A DNA stretch of 64,000 bases from Akkermansiaceae bacterium (GTDB lineage: Bacteria; Verrucomicrobiota; Verrucomicrobiia; Verrucomicrobiales; Akkermansiaceae). A model generated the notes under the pieces. The model did no database searches, was not told where the DNA came from, and worked only from the letters and a program-made list of their open reading frames with translations. The stretch spans positions 7,860 through 71,859 of the forward strand of contig JACKPZ010000021.1 of assembly GCA_024233135.1 (NCBI GenBank), given 5' to 3'. The position numbers were made by a program, and so were the translations under genes. Of the stretch, positions 25,682-34,489 are shown piece after piece; position 1 is the first letter of the stretch, and the number at the start of each line of letters is the position of its first letter.

Positions 25682-28195
25682 TTATTCCGGCCCTCCGAGC
25701 TGGCGCATCAGGAACTCCGCACGGCGCAAGTTCCCGTATTCCGTTTCCGCGGCTCCATGCCCGGCGTTCATTACCGGCAGGTATTCATACATCCGTCCCG
25801 CCTTCTGCAGCGCCGCCGCCACCTGCGCGGTCGATGCGGGGTCGACGTTGTGATCGAGCTCGCCCACCACCAGCAGCAGCGGGGCCTCCAGCTTCGCGGC
25901 GTGGGTGACGTTCGAGTTGCGCGCGTAACTTTCGTCCACCGGCCAGCCCATCCACGCTTCGTTCCACCAGATTTTGTCCATCCGGTTGTCGTGGCAGCCG
26001 CAGTCCGCCACGCCGGCCTTGTAGAAATCCCCGTGGTTGAGCAGGCCGGCGAGCGCGTTCTGTCCACCGGCACTTCCGCCGAAGATGCCCATGCGCCCGA
26101 GGTCCATCCACGGACGGGTTTTCGCGGCCTCCTTGAGCCATGCGATGCGGTCGGGAAACCCGCCGTCCATCAGGTTTTTCCAACAGACGTCGTGAAAAGC
26201 CTTGGATCTCCAGTTCGTCCCCATGCCGTCGAGTTTCACGACGACAAATCCGAGCTCCGCCATGTCGTTCATCGAGAACCACGCGCTGTACGACTTCGGA
26301 GTGAAGAAGTCGTGCGGTCCGGCGTAGATCGACTCCACCACGGGGTAGCGTTTCGCCGGATCGAAGTCGCGCGGTTTGACGAGGATGCCGTGAATCTCGG
26401 TTTTCCCATCGCGCCCTTTCGCCACGAAACGCTCCGGCCGGCTCCATCCGGTCTTCCGGAGTTCCGCGTCGTCGGCCCGCGCCACCTCCGCGACGAGCGA
26501 GCCGTCGGCCCGCCGGACTTCCGTCACCGGCGGTTGATCCACACGCGACCAGGTGTCGACGATCCATCGCTTGTCCGGAGAGAAACGGATCCGGTGGTCT
26601 CCATCCGCTTCGGTGAGCGCTTGGGGCGCTCCTCCATCCATGTCCACGCGGATGAAGTGGGAGTGATAGGGATCCTGCCCTTGGTGGAAACCGAAGACGC
26701 GCAGGAGGAGCGAACGCTTCTCCTCATCGACGTCCACCACCTCGCGCACGACCCATTCCCCGGAGGTGACGGCGTGTTTCACTTTGCCCGCGACCTCGTC
26801 GATCAGGTAGAGGTGGTTCCACCCGCTCCGCTCGGACGCCCACAGGATCTCGCGGGTTTCCGGCAGCCGCCGGAGATAGGTCTTCTGCGAGTAGTCGATG
26901 AATGTTTCGGATATCTCCTCGTGGATCGTCCGCGCCGCGCCGTCGGAAGACCGGATGCCGACGATGCGCAGCACCTGGTGCCCGCGTTGGTTGTAGAGAA
27001 AGCTGAACTCCGACGAGTCCGCGGCCCACGCGGTGTGGTCGATGGACCATGGGTTCGCGAACAATTTGTCGTCCACCGGGATTTCACGGGCTTGCGCGAC
27101 GTCGAACAATCGCGGCATTGGCTGGCGGATCGGATCGCCCGGTTTGGTGTAGGGGAACCGGATCAGCTTCGGCTGGACTTGATCGTCCGGCGAACTCTCG
27201 ACGATGTGGACCTCTCGTTGGTCCACACGACGGGTGAGCCGGCAGACGAGGTGTTTCGAGTCCGGCGACCATTCGAAGGGGCCTTCGTAAAAACGCTCTT
27301 CCGTGCCGTTTTCCGTAAGCGCCACCGCAGGGTCGCCTCCGGTCGGTTCGAGAAACAGGTTGTGGCTCCTGACGACGGCACGCCACTTGCCATCCGGGGA
27401 GACATCTCCGCCGCCGCGGTTTTCTCGACGAGGGCGTTGTCGCTCGGCCACCGGTCCGGTGATGCGCGCCAGCGTCGGGACCGCCTCCGCGCGCAGTCCC
27501 GCGAGATTGCGACCTGACCTGTCGCTCGCGATCCACTTTTCGCCTTCGTAGGTCTCGATCACGCTCCGCCCGCCTGCAGGGATTCGGCTGTGGGGACGGA
27601 TTTCCCGCCATCCGGCCACCCAGCCGACCTTGATGTCGCCATCGGTGGCGTTTTCGATGATCAGTTTCACGGGTTTTCCCACCCGCCGTCCGCCGCGCAG
27701 CAGAGCCGAGGGGGGGGCGAGCGATGCAGCTTGGGGTTGGAACTCGCGCTCCTCCAGTGTCCCATCCGCCATGTCGAAGGCCCAGCCGCGGCCGTTCGTG
27801 GAAAAACGCAGAATCCGCGGCTGCTCCGGGTCGATCTTGAAAAAGTCGAAGCGCAGGCCGCGCGGTTCGTCTCCCGTTCGCCGCGCCAGTTCCGTCGTGA
27901 GAGCCGCGTGGTCGAATGCGTCAGCGAGGCCGCCGTTGTCCGGGTTGAGCTTGGAAACCCGGCGGCTTCCATCCAGCTCGGTCTTCACCAGCAGGATCGG
28001 ACCGCCGTCCTTCGGCCATACCGGTTCGAGGTCGGCCGACGTCACCAGCGAGCGGGCTTCGTTTCCAAAGTCCTTGGCCCGGCGGATGGCGTCCCGCACG
28101 TCCTGCAACGGACCGGCAGGGACGAGCGATGCAAGCCCGATGGATACGAACAGGAAAGCGGCGGAACGGAGGGAAAAACAGCGTGTCGGGACCAT
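25682..28195 (-). CDS. Secreted prolyl-oligopeptidase-family (S9/DPP IV-like) peptidase
   Basis: The 837-residue exported peptidase starts with a signal peptide (residues 1-27). It has an N-terminal beta-propeller (DPP IV N-like, with WSPDSKHLVC and FSPDKRWIVDTWSR) and a C-terminal alpha/beta-hydrolase. The catalytic triad is Ser708 in GGSAGGQ, Asp781 in GELDHNVD and His813 in NAGHGAAE. It is expected to release dipeptides from short peptides in the periplasm or outside. An additional N-terminal insert (about 170-225, PVKLIIENATDGDIKVGW) is a small beta domain between signal and propeller. The DUF3472 gene follows after 72 bases. Confidence 0.94.
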   Translation of the reverse strand: MVPTRCFSLRSAAFLFVSIGLASLVPAGPLQDVRDAIRRAKDFGNEARSLVTSADLEPVWPKDGGPILLVKTELDGSRRVSKLNPDNGGLADAFDHAALTTELARRTGDEPRGLRFDFFKIDPEQPRILRFSTNGRGWAFDMADGTLEEREFQPQAASLAPPSALLRGGRRVGKPVKLIIENATDGDIKVGWVAGWREIRPHSRIPAGGRSVIETYEGEKWIASDRSGRNLAGLRAEAVPTLARITGPVAERQRPRRENRGGGDVSPDGKWRAVVRSHNLFLEPTGGDPAVALTENGTEERFYEGPFEWSPDSKHLVCRLTRRVDQREVHIVESSPDDQVQPKLIRFPYTKPGDPIRQPMPRLFDVAQAREIPVDDKLFANPWSIDHTAWAADSSEFSFLYNQRGHQVLRIVGIRSSDGAARTIHEEISETFIDYSQKTYLRRLPETREILWASERSGWNHLYLIDEVAGKVKHAVTSGEWVVREVVDVDEEKRSLLLRVFGFHQGQDPYHSHFIRVDMDGGAPQALTEADGDHRIRFSPDKRWIVDTWSRVDQPPVTEVRRADGSLVAEVARADDAELRKTGWSRPERFVAKGRDGKTEIHGILVKPRDFDPAKRYPVVESIYAGPHDFFTPKSYSAWFSMNDMAELGFVVVKLDGMGTNWRSKAFHDVCWKNLMDGGFPDRIAWLKEAAKTRPWMDLGRMGIFGGSAGGQNALAGLLNHGDFYKAGVADCGCHDNRMDKIWWNEAWMGWPVDESYARNSNVTHAAKLEAPLLLVVGELDHNVDPASTAQVAAALQKAGRMYEYLPVMNAGHGAAETEYGNLRRAEFLMRQLGGPE

Positions 28196-28294
28196 GAATG
28201 ATCCGGGAACATCGGAGATCCACCCGCTCTTTCAATCCTTCGTCCCGCTTTGGCCGAAAACCCGGCGACCGTTTCGGAATCCGCAAAAACCCGA

Positions 28295-28663
28295 TCATTC
28301 GCCCTCCCTCAGCCACTTCCTCGCGCCGTCTTCGTCGTGCAGTGGAAATCCCCGCACTTCGAGACCCGGCAGGAGCCTGCCTTCCCACTCGCTGGCCTTG
28401 CGGATCCACGATTCATCCGCCAGCACCGCCACCCGTCGGAACTGAAGGATTTGTCGCATCAGTCCGGGCAGGCGTGAAAACTCCACCATCACCGCTCCGG
28501 CGGACGGCAGTTGGAAATCCTCGATCCGGTAGAGCATCGTTCCGCCTTCGATGCCTTCGCAGCGGGCGGCGAACTCATCGAGCACACCCTTCATGCCCTC
28601 GGAGTGGAGTTTCCCACCGAAGGCCATCTCGACGTGATCGCCCGTGCGCTCGATCCGGAACAT
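28295..28663 (-). CDS. SpoIIAA-like (STAS-fold) protein
   Basis: The 122-residue protein fits the SpoIIAA-like family, with the pattern of a STAS fold: MFRIERTGDHVEMAFGGKL, a helix, then TMLYRIEDFQLPSAGAV and RRVAVLADESWIRKASEW. Such proteins are often found in stress-linked or lipid-binding settings, without an assigned role. The ATG at 28663 is chosen over a GTG 15 bases upstream. It is preceded by the host-attachment-like gene on the same strand, 43 bases away. Confidence 0.72.
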   Translation of the reverse strand: MFRIERTGDHVEMAFGGKLHSEGMKGVLDEFAARCEGIEGGTMLYRIEDFQLPSAGAVMVEFSRLPGLMRQILQFRRVAVLADESWIRKASEWEGRLLPGLEVRGFPLHDEDGARKWLREGE

Positions 28664-28706
28664 GGGGACCGGTCGCACGGGCCGCGGACTCCCGCAAGCG
28701 CACTTC

Positions 28707-29147
28707 TCAGGTGAGTTGGAAACGCTGCAGCAGCTCGAGTTTCGGTGCTTTCACCAACCCGAGGGCCAGATCACGGAACACACGCTCGCGCACTTCCGGC
28801 CGCAGCGCGTCGAGCAACTTGCGGTGCATCGGCTGCGGGGCCGCCAGGCAGATCCTGCCGGGCTCGCGTTTCGCGACGTCGTTGATCCGGTCGACGATCG
28901 AATCCAACTGGCTCTGCAGCGCCTCTTTCTCCTCGTTGTGCTTCTCTCCCGCCGCAAGGCCCGTCCGTCCGGATGGGAAACGTCCCGCCTGGTCGGTCAC
29001 GCGCTCGGATTTCCGGCTGTGCAGGTTTTTCAGATCGTCATCCACCAGATCCTCGAATGCGGGGGAGGTGGTGGGATCATCCTCGTCGCGGGTGATGCGA
29101 TAGGCCTTCATTCTTCCTAGGTCGGTGACAATCATCAGCAGATTCAT
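28707..29147 (-). CDS. Host-attachment-protein family (PF10116-like)
   Basis: The 146-residue protein resembles the family first named for plant-host attachment in Agrobacterium. Marks are the N-terminal strand MIVTDLGRMKAY, the RKSERVTDQAGRF segment, and ICLAAPQPMHRKLLDALRPEVRERVFRDLA, close to the family's closing APPRxLGxLR...DLT pattern. The fold is like release-factor domain 1 (eRF1-type). The role in free-living bacteria is not known. It is probably co-transcribed with the SpoIIAA-like gene. Confidence 0.7.
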   Translation of the reverse strand: MNLLMIVTDLGRMKAYRITRDEDDPTTSPAFEDLVDDDLKNLHSRKSERVTDQAGRFPSGRTGLAAGEKHNEEKEALQSQLDSIVDRINDVAKREPGRICLAAPQPMHRKLLDALRPEVRERVFRDLALGLVKAPKLELLQRFQLT

Positions 29148-29245
29148 AGCCTTTCAAGGTGGCAAGGATCCGCGTCCATGCAAATGGAAGCGGGGGGCTG
29201 ATTTTCCAATCGCCGGCGTCACGCACGGACCTTCGGTGCATTTCC

Positions 29246-29274
29246 TTGGAATCGCCGGCATGCGCAGGCATCCT
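29246..29274 (+). promoter_or_regulatory. Candidate promoter of the zinc-ribbon membrane protein gene
   Basis: TTGGAA (29246-29251), 17 bases and CATCCT (29269-29274) are followed by GCCCG and an 18-base gap to the ATG at 29292. It is a variant of the recurrent promoter pattern and is weaker at the -10. Confidence 0.3.
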
Positions 29275-29291
29275 GCCCGTGTTCGCAAGAG

Positions 29292-29657
29292 ATGAAGAAA
29301 TGCCCATACTGCGCGGAGGAAATCCAGGACGAGGCGATCAAGTGCAAGCACTGCCACGAATTCCTGGATGACTCGAAACGCCCGGTTCCGCCGCCGGTCC
29401 CGCCGATGCATCCGGCTCCACCGAAGAAAGAGGAACTTCCGTTCTACTTCCGGACCTCGTTCATCGTGCTGACCTTTCTGATGGTCCCGCCCTTCGCGAT
29501 CCCGTCGATCGTGTTGCATCCGAAGCTCCACTGGGCGTGGAAGGTGGCGGCATGTGTCCTGATCCTCCTGATCTGCTGGGGCTCGTACGCCGCCATCAAG
29601 GCTTTCATCCACCAGCTCGACGACGCAACGAAGATGATGGAGGAAATGCGGACCTAG
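29292..29657 (+). CDS. Small membrane protein with N-terminal zinc ribbon
   Basis: The 121-residue protein starts with a four-cysteine zinc ribbon (CPYC at residues 4-7 and CKHCHEF at 18-24), followed by a Pro-rich linker and two transmembrane helices (about 55-75 and 83-103), and ends in a short acidic helix. Such ribbon-membrane proteins are common, and no function can be assigned. Its last four bases overlap the end of the convergent ligA gene. Confidence 0.82.
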   Translation: MKKCPYCAEEIQDEAIKCKHCHEFLDDSKRPVPPPVPPMHPAPPKKEELPFYFRTSFIVLTFLMVPPFAIPSIVLHPKLHWAWKVAACVLILLICWGSYAAIKAFIHQLDDATKMMEEMRT

Positions 29658-31831
29658 GAGATCATTCCGCGAACGGTTTCCTCGTCGATGATGGTGACAC
29701 CGAGTTTCTCGGCCTTGTCCCGCTTCGAACCGCCGCCCTCGCCGGCTACGAGGTAGTCGGTGTTCTTCGACACGCTGCCGCTCACTTTCGCACCCTTGCT
29801 TTCGAGCAGGCGTTTCATTTCGTCGCGATCGACGCCCAGCGTGCCGGTGAGCACGATCGTCTTGCCGGCAAGCGGCATGTCCGTGATGTCCGCCTCGGCG
29901 GGTTTCGGCAGGAAATTCTCCGCCTTCGGGTGGATTCCAAGCTCGTCCAGCCGTGCCAGCACGTGGCGGCCGGCATCCGACGAGAAGAACATCGTCACGC
30001 TCTCCGCCACCGCGGGACCGACATCGCCGCTGATCTGATAGGCTGCTAGAAACTCGTTTTTCTTCTTCGCGTCGGCGCGCGTGTCTTTCCGCAACTCTGC
30101 GAGGATTTGAGACTTCGCGACATCGGCGAGTGTTTCGTGAAGACGCGCCAGTTCCTTTGACGCGGACTCGCCGACCTGACGGATGCCCATCGCGAAGAGC
30201 CAGCGGTCGAGCGGTTTCGAGCGTGCGCGTCCGAGCGCCGCGACCACCTTCGCCGCGTTCTTTTCGCCGAACCGCCGAGGTGCCTCGTCGCTGCCGAGGT
30301 TGAGGTCGGCCAGTGTTTCTTCGCCGAGGTCGAAAAGATCGAGCGGCGTGTGGCAGAGTTCGTGGCGGACGAGGGCCTCCGCCACGGTGCCACCGAGCCC
30401 GTCGATATCGAGCGCCTTGCGCGATGCGAAGTGGCTGATGCGGGTGACCGCCTGTGCAGGGCATTGGAAATTCGTGCAGCGCCACGCGACAAAGCCTTCC
30501 TCCTGTGCGATCGGGCCGCGACAAGACGGACAACAGCCGTCGACCTCCTCAAAGATCGAATACGTCTTCGCTCCCTCCACCGCATGCGTCACCTTGACCA
30601 CCGCGGGAATGATCTCGCCGGCTTTCTCCACCAGCACGGTCGCGCCGATATGGATGCCCTTGCGGTCGATCTCGTCCTGGTTGTGCAACGTCGCGCGGGA
30701 AACCGTGGAGCCGGAGATCAGCACCGGCGTCAGTTCCGCCACGGGGGTGAGTACGCCGGTGCGGCCGACCTGGATGGTGATGTTCTCGAGTTTCGTTTCC
30801 TTTTGTTCCGGAAGGAACTTGTAGGCCGCAGCCCAGCGCGGCGCGCGGGATGTGAATCCGAGTTTCTCCCGTTCGGCGCGGTCGAGTACCTTGATCACCG
30901 CGCCGTCCGTGCCGTAGTCGAGATCGTGGCGGAGCTTGTCGATTTCCGCCACGGCGGCGAGCACCTCGTCGAGGCCCGAGGCGTCGATGACCGGGTGGTT
31001 GCGCGGGATGCCCAGCGTTTCCAGAAGTTCGTGGAAATCGTGCTCGGATGAAAGTTCCGGCCCGTCATACGCGCCAAGCCCGTGGGCGAGGAAGGCGAGG
31101 GGACGTTGGGCGGTGATCTTCGGATCGAGCTGCTTGAGCGTACCGGCGGTCGCGTTGCGCGGGTTGGCGAAAGTCGGAAGCCCGGCTTCGTCGCGTTCCG
31201 CGTTCATCGCCGCGAAGGCCTCGTTCGGCATGAAGATCTCGCCGCGGATCTCAAGCAGGGCGGGGATCTCCGATTTGGAATGAAGGGAGAGCGGGATGCT
31301 CCGGATGGTGCGGACGTTGTGGGTGATGTCGTCGCCGGTCGTGCCGTCGCCGCGGGTGGCCGCGTAGGCGAGTTCTCCATTCCGATAGACCAGCGAAACG
31401 GCGACGCCGTCGATCTTCGGTTCCACCGTGACGGCGATGTCCTCGCGGCCGAGGCCCTTGCGCAGGCGCTGATAGAAATCGACCAGTTCCTTCTCCGGCC
31501 GGTCGGCCCCGGCTTCCTTCATTCCTTCTTCGGACAACTCGAAGACATCGTCGATGGACAGCATCGGCACCAGGTGGCGGAGCTGTTGGAAACCTTCGAT
31601 CGGCTGGCCGCCGACGCGTTGGGTCGGCGAGTTCGGATCGGCGAACTCAGGGTGCTTCGTTTCCAGATCCTCCAACTCGCGGAACAGCTTGTCATACTCC
31701 GCATCCGATATCTCCGGGGTCGCCTGGGTATAGTAGAGCCGGTTGTGGCGCTCGAGTTCCGACCTCAACTCGCGGATGCGCGTTTCCGGAGGAGGCGGGG
31801 AGGAATAGGAAAACAGGTCCGGCTCGGCCAT
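29654..31831 (-). CDS. ligA: NAD-dependent DNA ligase
   Basis: The 725-residue ligase seals nicks during replication and repair using NAD+. It has the Ia domain (residues 15-75), the adenylation domain with the attacking Lys139 in VEPKIDGVAVS, an OB fold, a four-Cys zinc finger (CPSC...CTNFQC), helix-hairpin-helix repeats and a C-terminal BRCT domain (about 650-725, GKTIVLTGTLGVDRDEM). Some linker regions are longer than in the ~670-residue E. coli enzyme. The ATG at 31831 gives the expected N-terminus. Confidence 0.97.
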   Translation of the reverse strand: MAEPDLFSYSSPPPPETRIRELRSELERHNRLYYTQATPEISDAEYDKLFRELEDLETKHPEFADPNSPTQRVGGQPIEGFQQLRHLVPMLSIDDVFELSEEGMKEAGADRPEKELVDFYQRLRKGLGREDIAVTVEPKIDGVAVSLVYRNGELAYAATRGDGTTGDDITHNVRTIRSIPLSLHSKSEIPALLEIRGEIFMPNEAFAAMNAERDEAGLPTFANPRNATAGTLKQLDPKITAQRPLAFLAHGLGAYDGPELSSEHDFHELLETLGIPRNHPVIDASGLDEVLAAVAEIDKLRHDLDYGTDGAVIKVLDRAEREKLGFTSRAPRWAAAYKFLPEQKETKLENITIQVGRTGVLTPVAELTPVLISGSTVSRATLHNQDEIDRKGIHIGATVLVEKAGEIIPAVVKVTHAVEGAKTYSIFEEVDGCCPSCRGPIAQEEGFVAWRCTNFQCPAQAVTRISHFASRKALDIDGLGGTVAEALVRHELCHTPLDLFDLGEETLADLNLGSDEAPRRFGEKNAAKVVAALGRARSKPLDRWLFAMGIRQVGESASKELARLHETLADVAKSQILAELRKDTRADAKKKNEFLAAYQISGDVGPAVAESVTMFFSSDAGRHVLARLDELGIHPKAENFLPKPAEADITDMPLAGKTIVLTGTLGVDRDEMKRLLESKGAKVSGSVSKNTDYLVAGEGGGSKRDKAEKLGVTIIDEETVRGMIS

Positions 31832-31948
31832 GCGGCGAGTCTCGGCGTTGCGGGGCGTGTTTCAATCGGAAACCGGCACGCGGTCCGGGGGCCGCGGTCC
31901 ATCGTTCCGAAAGGCGTTGGGAACCCACGCCCGGACCCCATTGACGCG

Positions 31949-32734
31949 CTATCTGTTGCCCGCGGTGGACTTCCGGGTTTCGCGAATGAGGGTCTCGGAA
32001 GTGAAGTGGACGACCATGCGGACTTCACCGTCCTCTTTGGCGGGGCCGAGTTGGGCGGTGCCGCCTTCTTCGAGTTTCCAAGCATGGGTGGGTTTGATCT
32101 CACCTTCGGCGGGGGCCTCGGAGGGCAGTTTGTCTGCAGATACGACGGGCTTGCCGTGGAGCACGGTGAGCAGCTCGGCGAGTTCCTTCCAGCAGTTGGC
32201 GAGCGAGTCCTGGTATCCGGCGGCGGGCACGGGGTCGCTGCGGAGCTGGATGTCGCGGAGCTTGCCGTCCTCGGTCCAGTCAAAGAACAGCAGGGCGTTC
32301 TTGCCGCCGACCTTCGCCTTGGTGCGGAAGGCTCCGTTGGTTCCGACGCGGGCAAGCATGGCCTCGGGGATGTTGAGCTCGACAATCTCGCTTTCGCGGA
32401 GTTTGCGCAGGGTTTCCTCGCGGGTGTCGCCGAACTCAAGGATTCCGAAGACACCGCGGGTCGGCTCGACCTCGGGCGTGTCGACCGGCGTGACCGGGTG
32501 CTCGGCGTCGAGCCACCGGCGGTCGTCGGGATGGAGTTGGTCGAGCGGGATCACGATCTCCTTGCGGTCGGTGCGGACGATGGACACCGAGCGGTCGTCG
32601 CGTTTCATGAACTCGCCGCGCACGCTGCGGGAACCATCGGCGTTGCGCCACGGGCGTGGATCTCCGTGGAGCGGGCCCGCAAGGGCGAGAAGCAGAAGGA
32701 TGGCGGCGCTGCGGTGCATGAAAGGAAGACTCAT
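31949..32734 (-). CDS. Secreted SHD1-domain protein
   Basis: The 261-residue exported protein has a signal peptide (MSLPFMHRSAAILLLLALAG...). Directly after it comes an SHD1-like module: RPWRNADGSRSVRGEFM...DRKEIVIPLDQLHPDDRRWL (residues 27-75), a short beta domain common in secreted planctomycete and verrucomicrobial proteins. The rest is a predicted two-layer fold with no family I recognise (GILEFGDTREETLRKLRES). ATG 32734 is preferred over an internal ATG at 32719, which would also work. It ends a minus-strand series between der and ligA. Confidence 0.75.
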   Translation of the reverse strand: MSLPFMHRSAAILLLLALAGPLHGDPRPWRNADGSRSVRGEFMKRDDRSVSIVRTDRKEIVIPLDQLHPDDRRWLDAEHPVTPVDTPEVEPTRGVFGILEFGDTREETLRKLRESEIVELNIPEAMLARVGTNGAFRTKAKVGGKNALLFFDWTEDGKLRDIQLRSDPVPAAGYQDSLANCWKELAELLTVLHGKPVVSADKLPSEAPAEGEIKPTHAWKLEEGGTAQLGPAKEDGEVRMVVHFTSETLIRETRKSTAGNR

Positions 32735-32786
32735 CGCAGAGGAACCCGCCGGAGGCAAACGCTGTCTGTAAAGATGACGGCGGACT

Positions 32787-34184
32787 TCAATGCCCCTGTG
32801 GTTTTTGTTTCGGCGTCCACTCGCGGCGCGAGCGGGAGCGCACAGAGAGCACGACCGGGATGCCGGGCGCGGGGTGGTGCTTTCGATAGTGGTTCACGAG
32901 GTAGGATTCATAGGCGGGGGCCATGAGGCGCTTGTCGTTGACGAAGAGCACGATGACGGGCACCGGCACGACGCTGTATTTCTCGTTCACCGCGGTGGTG
33001 GCGTAGTAGAGCTTGAGGCGACGTTTCAGGCTGCGATCGAGCGCGGGCGGGTTCTGGGTGAAGGCGCTCTGGAGGATGCGGTTGAGCGGGCCGGTGGCGG
33101 GCAGGCTCTTCGCGCCATCGCGGATCTTCAGCGCCTGGCGCAGGACCTGCGAGACGGCGGTGCCCTCTTTGGCGGAGCAGATCACGAAGGGTGCGTAGTG
33201 CAGGAAGAACAACTCGCGTTTCACGTGCTCGGTGGCCTGTTTCATGCGCTCCTTGTGATCGAGCTTCGGCTGATAGAGGTCGAACTTGTTGAGAACGATC
33301 AGGCAGGGCTTGCGCTCCTCAAGGATCATCTGGGCGATCTTTCGGTCCTGCGCGCTGATGCCGGCGGCGAGGTCGATGACGAGCACGCAGAGATCGGAGC
33401 GGCGCACGGCCTTCTCGGTGCGCATGGCGGAGAAAACCTCGATCGAGTTGTCGCGCTTGCCGCGCGGGCGCAGGCCGGCGGTGTCGATGAGGGTGAAACG
33501 CTCGCCGTTGAAGGTGTAGGGGAGGTCGATGGCGTCGCGGGTGGTGCCGGCGATGTCGGAGACGATCGTGCGTTCGTCCTTGAGGATCGCGTTGACGAGC
33601 GACGACTTGCCGGCGTTCGGCTTGCCGACGATGGCGAGCTTGATGCCGACGGCCTCGGCCTCTTCCACCGCCTCGGCCTCCTCGCTGGCGAGCGGGGCGA
33701 TCACCGCGTCGATGGCGTCGCAGAGTTGGCCGATGTTGCGGCCGTGCTCGGCGGAAACGAAGAGCATCTCGGCGAAACCAAGGCTGGCGAAATCCGAGAG
33801 CGCCTGCTCGTGTTTCTTGTCATCCACCTTGTTGAGGACGAGGGAGACGGGAGGTTTCGCCTGGCGAAGCTTGCGGGCGAGGGCTTCATCGATGGTGGTG
33901 AGTCCGTCGTGGGCGTCGACGACGAACAGGATCAGGTCCGCTGTTTCCATCGCGATGTCCGCCTCGACGGAGACCAGATTCTCGAAGCCGTCTTCCAGCG
34001 TGCCGCCGATGCCGCCGGTGTCGATGAGCGTGCAGGCGGTCTTCGTCGCCTTCGATGGCGCGGAAATGCGGTCGCGGGTGACGCCCGGTTGGTCGTGCAC
34101 GATGGCGATCTTCCGACCGGCGAGGCGGTTGAAGAGGGCGGACTTGCCGACGTTGGGGCGGCCGACGATGGCGACGGTGGGCAT
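32787..34184 (-). CDS. der: Ribosome-biogenesis GTPase Der (EngA)
   Basis: The 465-residue GTPase helps assemble the 50S subunit. It has two G domains in tandem, each with its Walker A motif (GRPNVGKS at residues 8-15, GKPNAGKS near 185), DTGGIGG and DTAGL switch regions, and NKVD/NKFD motifs. A C-terminal KH-like domain follows (about 360-450). The ATG at 34184 is chosen over a longer open frame that runs through the upstream terminator and tRNA. A TTTCCA-17-TTTACT-TCCGCC sequence just before it may be the promoter. Confidence 0.97.
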   Translation of the reverse strand: MPTVAIVGRPNVGKSALFNRLAGRKIAIVHDQPGVTRDRISAPSKATKTACTLIDTGGIGGTLEDGFENLVSVEADIAMETADLILFVVDAHDGLTTIDEALARKLRQAKPPVSLVLNKVDDKKHEQALSDFASLGFAEMLFVSAEHGRNIGQLCDAIDAVIAPLASEEAEAVEEAEAVGIKLAIVGKPNAGKSSLVNAILKDERTIVSDIAGTTRDAIDLPYTFNGERFTLIDTAGLRPRGKRDNSIEVFSAMRTEKAVRRSDLCVLVIDLAAGISAQDRKIAQMILEERKPCLIVLNKFDLYQPKLDHKERMKQATEHVKRELFFLHYAPFVICSAKEGTAVSQVLRQALKIRDGAKSLPATGPLNRILQSAFTQNPPALDRSLKRRLKLYYATTAVNEKYSVVPVPVIVLFVNDKRLMAPAYESYLVNHYRKHHPAPGIPVVLSVRSRSRREWTPKQKPQGH

Positions 34185-34257
34185 GGCGGAAGTAAACTGT
34201 CCCTTTCGGGATGTGGAAAGCGGGAACCCGGCGGTTCTTTGGTGTCCGATCACGGGA

Positions 34258-34285
34258 ACAAAAAACCCCGCCTTGCGGCGGGGTT
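34258..34285 (-). terminator. Rho-independent terminator of tRNA-Asp
   Basis: Read on the minus strand, a GC-rich stem CCCCGCC/GGCGGGG (34266-34272 with 34277-34283) with a four-base loop is followed by a run of six T. It lies 15 bases downstream of tRNA-Asp and would isolate it from der. Confidence 0.9.
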
Positions 34286-34299
34286 GATACCAAGTGGGA

Positions 34300-34376
34300 T
34301 GGCGGAGCGGACGGGGCTCGAACCCGCGACCTCCAACGTGACAGGCTGGCGCTCTAACCAACTGAGCTACCGCTCC
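34300..34376 (-). tRNA. tRNA-Asp (GTC anticodon)
   Basis: On the minus strand the acceptor stem GGAGCGG/CCGCTCC, D-arm GCTC...GAGC, anticodon stem CCAGC/GTTGG with loop CTGTCAC, and T-arm GCGGG TTCGAGC CCCGT form a complete cloverleaf. Positions 34-36 are GTC, reading Asp codons. The CCA tail is encoded at 34300-34302. It has its own promoter and terminator. Confidence 0.98.
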
Positions 34377-34397
34377 ATGTCCCGCTCGGGTGCGCGG

Positions 34398-34426
34398 ACG
34401 CTAGGGGGACGATCCGGGCCGTGCAA
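34398..34426 (-). promoter_or_regulatory. Promoter of tRNA-Asp
   Basis: On the minus strand TTGCAC (34426-34421), 17 bases, then TAGCGT (34403-34398) and CCGC lead to the tRNA 21 bases further on. This is the cleanest example of the pattern, because a stable RNA gene must have a promoter close by and no coding sequence overlaps it. Confidence 0.6.
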
Positions 34427-34489
34427 TCTCTTTTTTTCGTGAAAATGAAATTCTTTTCGGAGTCCTGAAAACCAAGCGCCGCAAGTGTT

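Noticed and set aside
32790..34442. A 550-codon plus-strand frame opposite der and tRNA-Asp
   Set aside because: It runs through a tRNA and a terminator and mirrors the der codons.
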